Shown piece by piece: positions 14,800-45,140 of a DNA stretch of 64,000 bases (the stretch's first letter is position 1; each line of letters starts with the position of its first letter). The DNA is taken from the NCBI GenBank assembly GCA_012861695.1, contig JAAOOA010000097.1, positions 474,001-538,000 of the forward strand, read 5' to 3'. The translations under genes and the position numbers were made by a program. Origin of the DNA: Trematomus loennbergii (lineage: Eukaryota; Chordata; Actinopteri; Perciformes; Nototheniidae). A model generated the notes under the pieces. The model searched no databases and had not been told where the DNA came from. It saw only the letters and a list, made by a program, of their open reading frames with translations.

Positions 14800-15120
14800 G
14801 TGTAAAATCAATTGGGCTGTGTGGAACATCTGCCCATTCCCTGGACCTGGCCATGACTATGAGGTCGTTGAGATAAAATAAAACCCTCATGCCATGGTCG
14901 CGAAGTGGCTGAAGCGCTGTGGCTACACATTTGCTGAACGTGCGTGGGGACAGGGAGTAGCCGAACGGTAGTCTGTTGTACTCGTAGGCTATCCCTGGAA
15001 GGCAAAACGCAAATACTTCCTGTGTTTTGGCTTTCTAAATTTCGACATGAAAGTAAGCGTCCCTCAGGTCGATGGTTTGTGAACCAATGCCCGGCTGTAC
15101 CAGTTCCAGTAACTGTAGGA
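14800..15120 (-). pseudogene. DIRS reverse transcriptase fragment
   Basis: Minus-strand pieces include I-D-L-R-D-A-Y-F-H-V (catalytic motif A), then the L-P-F-G-Y-S-L-S-P-type region in another frame, and R-V-L-F-Y-L-N-D-L-I-V-M. The last is the Y-x-D-D box with the first Asp changed to Asn, so it would be catalytically dead even with an open frame. Confidence 0.7.
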
Positions 15121-15436
15121 ATCCCAACCACTTCGTCCTGTAACAGGCTGTGGTGGATCCCGCCCTTGCTGCCTGGATAGTCTGTATAACTTTGTCAGAC
15201 AGTCCACCCCTTCTCAGCCTGTCCCTCTCAGGAGCCAAGCCTGGAGAGGTCTGCCCAGAGTGGGTAACGCCCCTATTGCACCTGCAGTGGAAAGGCGTAG
15301 AGCAGCTATCTTGGCCATGGCTCGTGTGCAAACTTGTCCACCCCCAAGGGTGGATTGTCCTGCCGAGCCAGGGAGAACCACCATTCGTCTGAGGGGTTGC
15401 CATGAGGCCGGCCCCCCTGTTCTCCAGAGAACGCCT

Positions 15437-15709
15437 TCAGAGATAAACACATTCTCTGAGGCCCACAACCACAGGTTCTCCGCTGCGCTCAACAAGGCGG
15501 CGGAGCTGACTCCGTCCTGCCTGTTGATGTAAGCCACTGTGGTGCGGTTGTCGCTCCTCACCAGCACATGTTTTCCCTGTAGTAAGGGTTTGAAGTGCTG
15601 TAGAACCAGTACTACTGCCTGTAGCTCGAGAAGGTTGATGTGCCGGGTCTCTGTCAGAGGCCAGCCACCACCTATAGCTGTCTCTAGGCAGATCCCTCCC
15701 CTTCAGCAA
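15437..15709 (-). pseudogene. DIRS RNase H fragment
   Basis: The minus strand shows V-R-S-D-N-R-T-T-V-A-Y-I-N-R-Q and S-A-A-L-L-S-A-A-E-N-L-W-L-W-A, the typical RNase H block of vertebrate DIRS elements, spread over two frames. Confidence 0.7.
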
Positions 15710-15959
15710 ATGCTTTGGGGACCCCCAGTATCGGGGTTGCCCTCCACTGAAGGGGGGATGGTCTCCAGACGTCGTTTGTGCCTCTTGGGATTTCTAAACG
15801 AACCAACCTGAAAAGGGCCAGCCTCCGCGTAGGTCCTTGAACGCCCGCGCAACTCTCGCGGGGGCGCGGCGCTTCGCTGTGTTCACATTAACGGCGAAGT
15901 ACATTTTAATCAAGCCACTATACCAGGTGAGGTGTTTTTTCTGACAGCAACACACTGGC

Positions 15960-16809
15960 TATAGTGTCCCTGACCGCACAGTGCTTTGACGCCGCCCAGC
16001 CGCCCATCCACTGGCTCCTCTACTGGAGTTTACAGCGGGAGTGGCGAGTGTGCTCACAATAGCGCTGCTTTTGAAACGCTGCGTGACCGAGGCTATCGAT
16101 CCAAAGAGCCCCTCCGTAGACACGGGGGCTCCCAGGAGATCATCACGGTCACTTTTTCGAGAATGCCGGGAGTCCCAGCCAGCCGTGGTGTGATCCACTG
16201 TGGCCAGGGACATCACCCGGCCAACAGCGGCTGCCACACCATGGATCAGGTTATTAATTTGGCCGATGCTGCGGTCCAAATAATCGCTCTGATCCGGTGA
16301 GGTGGGGGCATCTTGCGGAGGAGTAATCAGCGAGACGCCCAACACACCCTGTCATTTGCAGCCGCGGACATCCGCTCCAAGCCGGAATATTCTATCAAAA
16401 ATATTCCAGCGTTTTCCCTGTCATGCGGCAGCGGGGGCAGAGGTTCTCCGCCCAGCCTGCTGTCTGTGCCAGGCTCTCATCGAGGGGATTTGAGGTCTCC
16501 GTGCGGCCCCGCACCCTCAGAATACCTACCATTTCTGCCACCGGAGCTCTCGTTTTCAGTGGCTGTTGCCACGACGCCTCCACACACTGCCAGATATCTG
16601 GCAACGGGGGCGAGATGAAAGCCGGTTGCGCCGGGCGGGCCGGACTGGACCGTAAAACCCCTGGCGGAGGCGGCTGGCTTCGGCGGCAGTGGTGGGGGGA
16701 CGAAGTAATCTTCTTCCTCCTCAGCAAACGGAGCCATAACCCACACGGCTGGGATGGCGAACGTTGGTGGCGTCGCCTCGGCCATATCCTGGTCTCCCAC
16801 GTCCACCAC
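15960..16809 (-). pseudogene. DIRS gag-like remnant
   Basis: Pro- and acidic-rich minus-strand pieces, E-E-E-E-D-Y-F-V-P-P-P-L-P-P and further down D-R-S-I-G-Q-I-N-N-L. They fit the gag-like product of fish DIRS elements by position and style. No catalytic motif. Confidence 0.5.
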
Positions 16810-16999
16810 CTCGAGCTCGTCTTCGGCGTGGTCTGGTCCCAGGCTCTAGAAACAGAGCTGGTGGGGATCGGCGCCCGCTATTAAGCCGGGCATGAGGGAC
16901 AGGCACGGGTTTCCTGCAGGGCGACTCCATTTGCTTGCCTGGAGGTAAGATACTTATTACTTGTTTTTTTCGAATGCTTTTCTGCTCAGGTGTTGTCTC

Positions 17000-17195
17000 G
17001 CTCGCTGAAGAGAAAAGGATGACAGTCAGGAGGTCTAGCTGCCTTATATACTGTGAGCCTGCGCGCACATTCAGGTAGGCTCGCCCTGATTGGCCGGCTA
17101 CGTTTACAACTTCAGTGTGTGAACGCTTGCGTATCATTGATGAGAGTAGTACCCATAGAGTCCAGTAGAGGGCGGAGGCTATGTGAGATAGAGCA
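17000..17195. repeat. DIRS inverted terminal repeat (right in window)
   Basis: The inverse of 13540-13760, including GCCTTATATACTGTGAGCCT and the TCATTGATGAGAGTAGTACC end. Confidence 0.75.
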
Positions 17196-17258
17196 GCATA
17201 ATACAAAACATACTGTAAAATAAAATCTATATATATAATACATATATCTGTCTTTTAG

Positions 17259-17353
17259 GTCCTTGCTTCGAAGGTTGCCATCGAGGAAGGTTTTTTCCGG
17301 AGAGAATCAACGATCTGGATCAAATCGTAGCGGGCGAAGATTTCCTTCAGTGA
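17259..17353 (+). pseudogene. S2 last exon
   Basis: The acceptor is TCTTTTAG. It starts V-L-A-S-K-V-A-I-E-E-G-F but is 95 nt against 96 in S3, with one base missing in the TTTTTT run, so the final I-N-D-L-D-Q-I-V-A-G-E-D-F-L-Q is out of frame. Confidence 0.7.
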
Positions 17354-18558
17354 TCGTCAGTGTGGTACGATCCAGATCCAGATCCAGAGAAACACAGCAG
17401 GATGTTTAACCTCACTGTGATTCCCTTAGGCAGAATTATTGCCTGTTTATGCTGTTACATTTCCTCTGACCTCTGACCTCTGACACTGTGACTCAGGGTC
17501 ACTTCACTCCTTTGAAAATGAGACTTTTCTACATGTTGAGAAGTCCTTCAACAAGTGGCTTAATCCCTGAGGAGAGGTTTTCTATGGAAACTTAGATTTA
17601 AATTGGTTAAACAGAAAGTGCTTTGATTTGATTTAATGTTTGAGGTAATGAGGAATGTTGTCGGATTTGTTTAGATTAAGTATGTTTTAACACATGTAAA
17701 TGCTATGTAAACTCTGTGTGTTTATTATGAATATGTAATTAGATTGGAAAGGTGAAAGCACTCGACTGCTGCTATAATGAGAGGAAAAAGGGAGCTGCAA
17801 AGTTAGCAAAACACACGATTTTTTTGTCATTTTGCAGCAAAATCAGCGATGAAATGTCCTTTTTTTACTTATTTGTATCCTCAAAGCCATTCCTGGGAAT
17901 ATGAACAACTAATTTTAATGATACCAGATTATACACATACTGAATAAATATTTACTCTGAATGTATGCAAAAATGTATGGCATATAGCTGTCTAACAGAA
18001 GTTAAATCCATTTCTCACTTATTCTGACAATGTACTTAACCCAAATAAAAGAACCCAATAAAAAGAGTTGTTAAATAATAGTGAAGTCACGTTGTAATAA
18101 CAATAATCTCTCTCGGTTCTTTTCTGCTTTGCCAAAAGCCACTGTGTCAAGTGTCCTAGTAGAGTTGCAATGTAGTAGTTGTAGTTGTCCAATATGGCGG
18201 ACCATCTCGCACATGCGCAGTACAGATCGGGCAGGTGGACCGATCGGGTAGTGACAGCGCCATCTTGTATACGGGTGTCTTGAATTATATATCTTAAAAA
18301 CAAGATCAGCGCCACAGTATTCATTCTATATTTCCATTCCTTTTTTAACACATAGAGAATTGTTGCACTGTTTATTGTTCATGATTATTTATAGCTTGTA
18401 TTATAAGTGTGTACGGAGAAATGTGTGTTATCGTTAATATTCCTCACGTTATTTATCAGAACAACGCCTCCTATTCTCCGATGATAAGTTCTAAACCTTC
18501 ACCCTCACACAGAATCCTCTCTTGAATCTAATTGTTAATTGGAAGAACATTCAGAAAA
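17354..18558. other. 3' flank of S2, no gene seen
   Basis: The first 500 bases match the DNA after S1 and S3. Around 18130-18205 there is a remnant (CACTGTGTCAAGTGTCCTAG, then AATATGGCGG) of the arm of the unit-2 foldback at 48990-50165. From about 18210 it is collinear with 50180 onward. Confidence 0.55.
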
Positions 18559-18720
18559 GTGTGTGTGTGTGTGTGTGTGTCACCTTCACTTTGCACTGGA
18601 ATCCCTCTCCACTCTCACTCTTACATAACATGTAACAGCCCAGCGCAGTCAAAATGGAGAGCTGATTTGTTTTGAAACCCAAGTTTGTCATTATGATGGT
18701 TTGGATTAACATACTATAAT

Positions 18721-18729
18721 TGTGTGTGT

Positions 18730-18766
<37 letters not shown>

Positions 18767-18773
18767 TGGGTGT

Positions 18774-18819
<46 letters not shown>

Positions 18820-18823
18820 TGGT

Positions 18824-18860
<37 letters not shown>

Positions 18861-18862
18861 TG

Positions 18863-18894
<32 letters not shown>
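18721..18894. repeat. (TG)n microsatellite, interrupted
   Basis: About 174 bases of TG repeats with GG and TT interruptions. A short pure TG tract also lies at 18559-18581. Confidence 0.95.
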
Positions 18895-18938
18895 ACATTT
18901 TTTGAAGAAGCTTACTTTGTTTTTAATTCATGTTTTTA

Positions 18939-18946
18939 ATAATAAT
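18939..18946. other. Empty target site of the unit-2 hAT-type MITE
   Basis: A single ATAATAAT in the context where unit 2 has the 879-bp insertion flanked by two copies of the same 8 bases. Confidence 0.85.
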
Positions 18947-19064
18947 GAATGTATTCACAGAAGCAGTTTGAACAGTTAAACGTATTATCCCATATCAAAT
19001 GTAACATTCTGCATTTAAATCCTCCTCTTTTACCTCAGTAAGTACAAATAAATGTAATTAAGAA

Positions 19065-19165
19065 GACAGACAGGAAGTAAACATCAACAGGAACAGCAGA
19101 AGAAGACAGACAGGAAGTAAACATCAACAGGAAGGCAGAAGAAGACAGACAGGAAGTAAAACAGG
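19065..19165. repeat. Tandem repeat of about 37 bp, three copies
   Basis: The unit contains AGACAGACAGGAAGTAAACA. It also occurs in three copies at 51785-51885. Non-coding. Confidence 0.8.
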
Positions 19166-19210
19166 CACAGTATGGGCTCTGCAGTGTTTTAATAACATAT
19201 CTCCCCCCTG

Positions 19211-21912
19211 AGGTCTGTACTACGAAGCCGGATTTTCGCTTAGCCGGCTGACTTCAGGGAAAACCCTGGCTTTCCGGTCCTAGGACGCTGGTTCTCTTTT
19301 TAGCGGGCTAGATCTCCATGGTAACTTATGCTGAGCGGCTAACCTCCTCGGGAGCAGGTTAGGTTGCAGGCTACAGTGTTAATTTTGGCAGCTGTTTTTG
19401 ATTTAGTCTTAGTCTTAGTCTTTAGACGAAAATGGTAATTAGTTTTAGTCACATTTTAGTCATTTCTATCCTTCATAGTTTTAGTCTAGTTTTAGTCGAC
19501 GAAAACTCAAAACGTGTTAGTCTAGTTTTAGTCGACGAAAACTCAAAACGTTTTAGTCTACTTTTAGTCGATGAAAAATTACATTTTAGTCAACTTTTAG
19601 TCAAAATGTTTTCTCTCTTTAAACCAATTCAGTTAGGCAAATACAGGTATCTGAAATTGTAATCAAGGTGACAGCATCAAGTGTTGAAATTCGTAAAGCA
19701 ACATTTCACTCTCTTAACACTTTACTTGTGTAATATCTAGGGATGGGTATCATTAAGGTTTTCTACGGTACTGCTAGTCTTATCAATACTGCTTATCGAT
19801 CCGGTACTTTAACGGTATTCTTGTATTTACTTTTTGTTATTTTTTAAAGGAAAAAACTAACAAATTGTTAACCGAATTAATTGCTTTATTTAAAATGTGA
19901 AATAAATTAAATATATATAATTATGTTAAAATATTGTACTGTACTTGAGTAAAATGTTGAGGTACTTGTACTTTACTGGAGTATTTAAATGTTTTGCTAC
20001 TGTGTACTTCTACTCCACTACAGTTCATAGTTAAATGGTGTACTTCTACTCCACTACATGTATTTAATACCTTTAGTTACTTTACAGATGTGGATGAATG
20101 ATGTGAAATATAATCAAGTGTTAACTCAGACTTTAGTAAATTCACAAGCTACCCTGCAGTATACAGATATATAATATATCATTCAAACTAGCTGCACCTT
20201 TACCAGCTTTGAGAACACTTTAATGATCAATCATTATAAAACATATCATATATATTATTCTGAAATGGAACAATCTGCACAATCACTACTTGTACTGTCG
20301 CTACTTTAAATATATTTTGATGATCATACTTTGACTTGAGGAACTCTTCCTACACTATGGTATTTTTTTACTTAGCGACAAGATCTGAGTACTTCTCCCA
20401 CCTCTGCACACCTGATGTCGTAATTGGGGCAACAGAGCTACGAGTTAAGGAAGTCGAAAATTGTGCATTTCTCCGACTGAATATGACGCCTTTTGGCCGG
20501 CTGTTTGGACAGACTACTCTACTCGTGTCAACGCGCTAACGCGAAAACATGGCAAACGAGCTTTGTCCACATCGAGCCTTGTAGTGTCTCTATACTTCTG
20601 AACGCTCCGTCCCCGGCAGATCTCTGTGTGCCGCTGCAGCGTGTCTGTTAGGGCCCCGCCCCCCACACAGAGAGACAGGGAGATCGCTCTTCTGGAGTGA
20701 AGAGAGCGGAAATAATGATATTGCAAGTTAGAAATGTAAGATGCATTTTGACAGACAAGACGGGCAATTGGGGGAAAATATGCTGCATTTTGAATGTCCG
20801 CTAGTCCACCATTAACACCTTAGTCCCGTCTCGTCTCGTAACGAAAACTAAATATACATTTCGTCAAATTTTCGTTATCAAGAATCTATTTTTAGCTCGT
20901 TATCGTCTCGTCTTAGTCATGTAAAAAAGGTCGTTGACGAACATTTTTCGTCATAGTTTTCGTTGACGAAATTAAACACTGGCAGGCTAAGAGATCAACT
21001 CAGTGAAAGCACCGCCTGCTGACCAATCAGAGCTCCGTGTGCGGAGTTTAAAGCTATCAAGTCATATTACAGGATAGAGGAAATACAGGAAAACTGCCGT
21101 TGCAGGAAAGACGGCCGTCAAAAATCAACTGACTGTGTGAACGTGAAAATTAATAGAATATCCCCTCCTATCTTCAGAGCAATCTGACTATTATAACATT
21201 AGCGTTAAGAAAGCTTACTTAAATATCTGCCACGACATAAGTAACCGGATCAGAGTAACATTAAGTACAGTCCGCGGCACTGTGAGTGCAGACGTCGATG
21301 TGTCCCATTATCATTCATATCATATCACATCATAATGTATCATATATTTCCTTATCTGAGTCAGCTGAGTCGTATCTGGCCGTGCAACACTCACAGTGTC
21401 ACATACTGTATGCAGAAGTATTATTTTAAGCAACACATTAAGTTGACGAAACACTCGAGTCAAATGTAATTAAAGTCAGATCGTGTCTTGGATGGGGCAG
21501 TGATTTCATAAACCTGTTAATGTACGCATTCAAACACTTTTTCTTTTACCAGCTGTATTCACCTTGCAGGTGCAGCTATGTGGCTTTTATCCTGGATAAA
21601 GTGTTTAAGTCATGGATGTTTAAAGTTTAACTTCTTCATATTTGACTAATATTAAAGTTCACTTTTCATTCAGGAAGTATGACGCTGCGCTGTCAGTACG
21701 GTTGTCCATGTTTGAGATTGGTCGAATGCTCCAAATACCACCCCTTTTATGTGACGCGCACCTAACTAGATAGGACACGGCTGGCTTGAGCGATCCACTT
21801 GATAACCAGCGTCGTAGTACAGTTTAGCCAGAGCGCGTATGTTTTGGATTGGGCCAACCGGCTAACTCAAACATATCCAGGTTAGGAAAATCTGGCTTCG
21901 TAGTACAGGCCT
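19211..21912. mobile_element. TIR DNA element (outer), with nested hAT
   Basis: Ends AGGTCTGTACTACGAAGCCG and, inverted, AGGCCTGTACTACGAAGCCA, flanked by CTG on both sides (19208-19210 and 21913-21915). Unit 2 has the clean empty site at about 51929-51931. Without the nested hAT it is about 1.1 kb. No transposase recognised; superfamily not assigned. Confidence 0.8.
19374..20981. mobile_element. Non-autonomous hAT element nested in the outer TIR element
   Basis: Begins CAGTGTTAATTTTGGC and ends AAATTAAACACTG (inverted repeat), flanked by the perfect 8-bp duplication GCAGGCTA (19366-19373 and 20982-20989). The inside is rich in TTTTAGTCGACGAAAACT repeats near both ends. The middle (about 19935-20410) holds another common fish repeat with TACTTGAGTAAAATG and TACTTCTACTCCACTAC. 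No transposase. Confidence 0.85.
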
Positions 21913-22126
21913 CTGATGTCCATTGGTTTGTATTCAAAACATATGATGTTCAGATTTGTTGTTGGATAAAACAAATGAAAGAAAAGGTGGCTTTAGGGTC
22001 TGCGCTGCTGGCTGACGGCAGTCAGACGGCCACATCACCTGACCAATCAGGTACCGGTAACAATTTAGTACCTGACACCCATCTCTAGTTACTGGTAGCC
22101 ACAACATGCAGAACTAGCAGGGGCTT
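21913..22126. other. 3' flank of NLR-1
   Basis: Contains GGTACCGGTAACAATTTAGT and CCCATCTCTA, the end of a fish DNA-transposon remnant, shared with 52050-52110. No clear AATAAA on the minus strand near the stop. Confidence 0.5.
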
Positions 22127-41038
<18,912 letters not shown>

Positions 41039-41630
41039 ACAGGTACAAACAGGACTTATTTTCAATTGCTCTCACAGTAAAACAGCTCCAAAACATGTAT
41101 AAGAAAGTTAGAAAATAGACAAGCAGCTAAAAACAAGCAAGAATAAATTATAATACCACAAAGTGAACACAAATCAATAAACATCCTGCATTCAAAACCT
41201 TACTTGTGAGGTTGTTTTGGGTACTCTAGTGTTAACTGTGCAATATATTGATCCATATTATATATACTTGTTTGAGGAATAAATATTACTGCTGCATGAA
41301 TGCACAAATGGCATAGTGTAGATTATTTGAACTCCTTTATATACTCTTGGTTTGTTAAATGCATTGCTGCAGATTCTATGAGATCAATATATGTGTGTAG
41401 CTTTGTCCTGTGATAACCACGTATCTTTAAAAAGTCAACTTTTCATGAGTTTTTCAGAAACACAGCCTGTTTTCAGCTTTGAGACGGTGCATTTTCAAGA
41501 TGATCCAAGAGGCTTTTTAAAGGCATATAGCTTAAGGAGGAGAACTGCCTCAACACATAAATAAATACTGGATCCTAGTTCATCGTAAACATTTAAAATC
41601 ATCTGGAGATATGTGGTTATCACTGGACAG
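41039..41630. other. Intergenic DNA upstream of NLR-1
   Basis: Collinear with 3441-4037. No gene and no clear promoter motif seen. Confidence 0.5.
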
Positions 41631-42814
41631 ACAGACTGCGGTCAACTCAGCCGTCTCTCGCGTTTGCTTGGTCAAATGAGCAGTTCTTCATTTTTGAGTG
41701 CGCGATTTTAGCGCCTTTACGGTAATCGCTGAGAAGAGTAAAAGAATGCATGTTTTTCTGCTTCATGCGATACAAATTATTTTTACCATAATTCTTTAAA
41801 AAACTAACACTGTTTGACTCAGTCCTAGTTTGACTGCTACCAACAATAAAATGAAGTACTTTTACTGTCTTTTTTCTGGGTAATACTCTCAAATTCCCCT
41901 CCTGAGAACAAAATCATGCCACTTCTGCTATTTGATGAGATAAAATGATTTTTAGCCATACATTCTTAATAAAAAGGATACTGTTGGACTCAGTACTTGA
42001 TAGACTACTACCACAAGTACAATCAAGTACTTTTACTGTGTACTTTTTTAGTAATACTCTGTCAAACTCCCCTCCCGAGTACAATAATTCATGTATTTGC
42101 TATATTTGATGAGGGATAAAATGATTCTTAGCCATAACTTCTTAATAAAATTGGTACTTTTGGACTCAGTACTTGTTAGACTACTACCACAAATACAATC
42201 AAGTACTTTTACTGTGTACTTTTTGAGTAATCCCCTGTCAATCCCCTCCAGAGAACAATAATGTATGTTTTCTGCCATCTTTGATGAGAGATAAAATGAT
42301 TTTTTGCCATAAATTCTCAGGAAAGTGGTACTGCTGGACATTGTACTCTGGAGGGGAGTTTGACAGGGGATTACTAAAAAAGTACACGATAAAAGTACTT
42401 GATTGTACTTGTGGTAGTAGTCCAAGTAGTACTCTGTCCAGCAGTACCACTTTCACTGAGAACGTATGGCTAAGAATCATTTATCCCTCATCAAACATAG
42501 CAAATACATGAATTATTGTACTCGGGAGGGGAGTTTGACAGAGTATTACTAAAAAAGTACACAGTAAAAGTACTTGTGGTAGTAGTCTAACAAGTACTGA
42601 GTCCAACAGTACCAATTTTATTAAGAAGTTATGGTAAAACATATTTTTATCGAAAAATATAGCACAAAAACATGCATTATTTTATTCTTATCCTAGCGTC
42701 AGTGCCGCTTCTCGGCGATTACCGTAAATACGCTATTAATCGCGCAAAAAATGAAGGGCTGCTCATTTGACCGAGCAAATTTGAGAGACGTCTGAGTTGA
42801 CCGCAGTCTGGAGT
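41631..42814. mobile_element. Long foldback element with 8-bp target duplication
   Basis: CAGACTGCGGTCAACTCAG at the left end is mirrored at the right (CTGAGTTGACCGCAGTCTG), followed inward by GGTCAAATGAGCAG and its inverse. The inside has several repeats of about 150-190 bases with AAGTACTTTTACTGT and TCAAACTCCCCTCC, which turn to the opposite orientation past about 42350. CTGGACAG flanks both sides (41623-41630 and 42815-42822); unit 1 has the empty site at 4030-4037. Fits a hAT-type foldback. Confidence 0.8.
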
Positions 42815-42822
42815 CTGGACAG

Positions 42823-44640
42823 GAGGGGGAAGAACATCTGTAATCTTAAAGTAACTAAAGCTGTCACACGACGGTGCGTTTTCAAGCTGATCCAAGAGGC
42901 TTTTTAAAGGTATATAGGAGAACTGCCTCAACACATAAATAAATACTGGATCCTAGTTCATCGTAAACATTTAAAATCATCCGGAGATACGTGGTTATCA
43001 CTGGACAGGAGGGGGAAGAACATCTGTAATCTTAAAGTAACTAAAGCTGTCAGACAAATGTAGTCAGGTAAAAAGTGAAATAATTACCTCTGAGATGTAG
43101 TGAAGAAGTGTACAGTTGATACCTTGAATTTGTACTAAAGTACAGAACTTGAGAATCAGTACTTAGTTACTATTTTCAGTAACCATGCCAGGGGGGAGAG
43201 GTTGGAGCAGGTTGTGTCCAGGTGTGAAGGTCTGCAATCATAAAGTGGTGTTATTATGTGGAGATTATTCGCTAACAAAACGTTTAAGTATCAGAAACTA
43301 TACTAAACTTATTTGCAACAGAAATTAATAAAATCACATGGAGAAATCCCATTTGCTTTTTGTCAATGGACCCCTTGTGAAGTTAACTCCTGGGTCAGTA
43401 GACCTATACACAAATGCATCATCACGGCACCACTCTATCGAACATAGTACTTATATTAACCCTCTGTAGCCCAACCACTCTCACACTCTAATGTTAGTGA
43501 CAGGATGAAAATGTCCTGAAACCTCATATAAGGACATCAAATAACTGCAGTGTCTCTTGGTGTAGATTTCTGCTCTATGAGGAACTACAAAGCACTGCAG
43601 CATATCATATTTAATACGTTTTAACTCCAAACTAAAGCACATGCAAAATGTTATAGTAACTCTTGCTGCCAGAAAGCCAGATAAATGTCCACACAGAGTT
43701 AAAATATAAACGAACAAGTTAACCTAGAGACCGAAATAAATGTAGCCTACCTTAAATTAGCTAGTGAACATTAGCTATTAATTTAACAAGCTATCTAGCT
43801 ATCTAACACGCTCATGGATGTATAGAGGTCAGGATGAATAAGTGAACTGGATACTCCGTTCATTCCTATGAGTTATTCAGTGGCGCTTGAAGCCCAAAGT
43901 GGAGCGACTGTAGACTCTGAAAGTACCCGGATGTGGGCCCATAGATCATGCGCAGTTGAGTTTCCATTAAGCCCCGCCTCTGATCTCCCGCTCTGTGTCA
44001 GTCAGATGAATGGAGAGAGAAAATAACTCTGGATTCAGCTTTTAGTGCATTTAACATTTAGACCCTAATGATTGAAATAAAGGCTATAACAGTGTTTCGT
44101 GCTGGATGGTTTAGTTAGCTCTTACAATTTAAAAAAAGGAAACATATGAGCCCGGTCTCAGTAACAATATTAAGTGTAACATTAAACTATTATCAAAGTA
44201 AATTAACAGTAAAGAGGCTGCTAATAAACTTAGCTGAACTCAATAACCGTTAACTGACCAAAGGTTAAACTTTGACCCGAATAAAATGTTTCTATCAATA
44301 TTAACACATTAAAAAAAGACAATATTGATATCTCAGAACATATCAATAATTACTCTGAATATCAATGTAATTACTTTCTTTCTTTAACTTAATCGACTTT
44401 ATATGTACATTTATAGATTTATCTCTAGACTCTAGAGACTATTGCTAACCTAGTATTACATATATTAAATAACGGCCTTATATTTTAAAATACTGAAAGA
44501 GTCTGTAGCCTCTTAAAGTGTTTAATAGAAACAAAAGGCTCACATGATGTTCTTAATAGGTGGAAGAAGCATTCCCTAATACTTATCTTGATTAGCTAAA
44601 ACTGTCCTAATCTGATATTAGCGTACAGTATGTGAATGAA
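42823..44640. other. Unit-2-specific intergenic DNA, no gene seen
   Basis: 42870-43060 repeats the end of the foldback-type segment seen at 41463-41630, including the CTGGACAGGAGGGGGAAGAA stretch. From 43060 to 44630 unit 1 has no equivalent, so this is an insertion here or a deletion there. Around 43090-43190 there is TACTTAGTTACT-type fish repeat sequence. No coding signal. Confidence 0.5.
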
Positions 44641-44724
44641 ATATTATTACCAATGGCTCTATAGAGGGTTCCCTCATGTTCCCACTGAGTGGAAAACAAA
44701 TCTATCTGTGGATTTATTTCTATT

Positions 44725-45140
44725 TCAGAGTGGAACACCAGTAAACTTGATGTCCTTGGAGACCTCCGGCCCCTTGTGAGACCATCAATGGACCCGCTGC
44801 AGTTCGCCTACCATCCTGCCATCGGGGTGGATGACGCCATCATCTACCTGCTGCAGAGGTCCCTCTCCACCTGGAGAAGGCTGGGGCTCTGTGAGGATCA
44901 TGTTCTTTGATTTCTCCAGTGCCTTCAACACCATCCAGCCCCCGTTCCTGGGGGACAAGCTGCAGCTCTCGGGGGTGGATCACCACCTCACCTCCTGGAT
45001 CCTGGACTACCTCAACAACCGTCCACAGTACGTGAGGACCCGGGAGTGTCAATCAGACACCATCAGCAGCAGTACGGGGCCCCCCAGGGGACAGTGCTGG
45101 CCCCCCAGGGGACAGTGCTGGCACAGTTTCTCTTCATAAG
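44725..45140 (+). mobile_element. Non-LTR retrotransposon RT fragment (LINE), unit 2
   Basis: Same palm-domain fragment as 4165-4545 with fewer frame breaks: D-P-L-Q-F-A-Y, D-D-A-I-I-Y-L-L-Q-R, F-D-F-S-S-A-F-N-T-I-Q and L-T-S-W-I-L-D-Y-L. Near its end a 20-bp segment CCCCCCAGGGGACAGTGCTGG is doubled (45080-45120). Truncated before the catalytic Y-A-D-D. Confidence 0.75.

Larger units (their letters stand above)
13510..17195 (-). mobile_element. Degenerate, rearranged DIRS-type retrotransposon
   Basis: Inverted terminal repeats of about 200-230 bases: TCTACTGGACTCTGGGTACT near 13551 is mirrored by AGTACCCATAGAGTCCAGTAGA near 17148, and both ends share a TATATAAGGCAGCTAGACCTC-type stretch. A segment repeating both ends (about 13790-13875) lies beside the lower-coordinate repeat and fits the internal complementary region of DIRS elements. 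Minus-strand coding remnants: gag-like (16809-15960), RNase H (about 15709-15437), a tyrosine-recombinase N-terminal piece (about 15230-15130) and reverse transcriptase (about 15120-14800). The recombinase piece precedes the RT piece, unlike a normal element. Frames are broken throughout. Confidence 0.75.
11293..17353 (+). pseudogene. SKICH copy S2: 3' half of an INPP5K/INPP5J-like 5-phosphatase
   Basis: The most complete of the three phosphatase copies. The catalytic-core exon (11293-11521) holds the family signatures K-P-A-W-T-D-R-I-L-W and S-D-H-K-P-V. SKICH exon a (11842-11979) has W-D-W-I-G-L-F-K, followed by exons b (12138-12221) and c (12844-12947) and the last exon (17259-17353). These enzymes remove the 5-phosphate from phosphoinositides; the SKICH domain directs them to membranes. 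The 5' half of the gene is absent. Frame breaks occur in the core exon, in exon a, in exon c (104 nt) and in the last exon (95 nt), so this copy as written cannot make the domain. The last intron carries the DIRS element. It may be a decayed passenger gene or a functional gene with consensus errors. Confidence 0.65.

Noticed and set aside
16423..16884. 153-codon plus-strand frame in the GC-rich DIRS region
   Set aside because: The recognisable DIRS gag, RNase H and RT pieces are all on the minus strand; this is an antisense frame.
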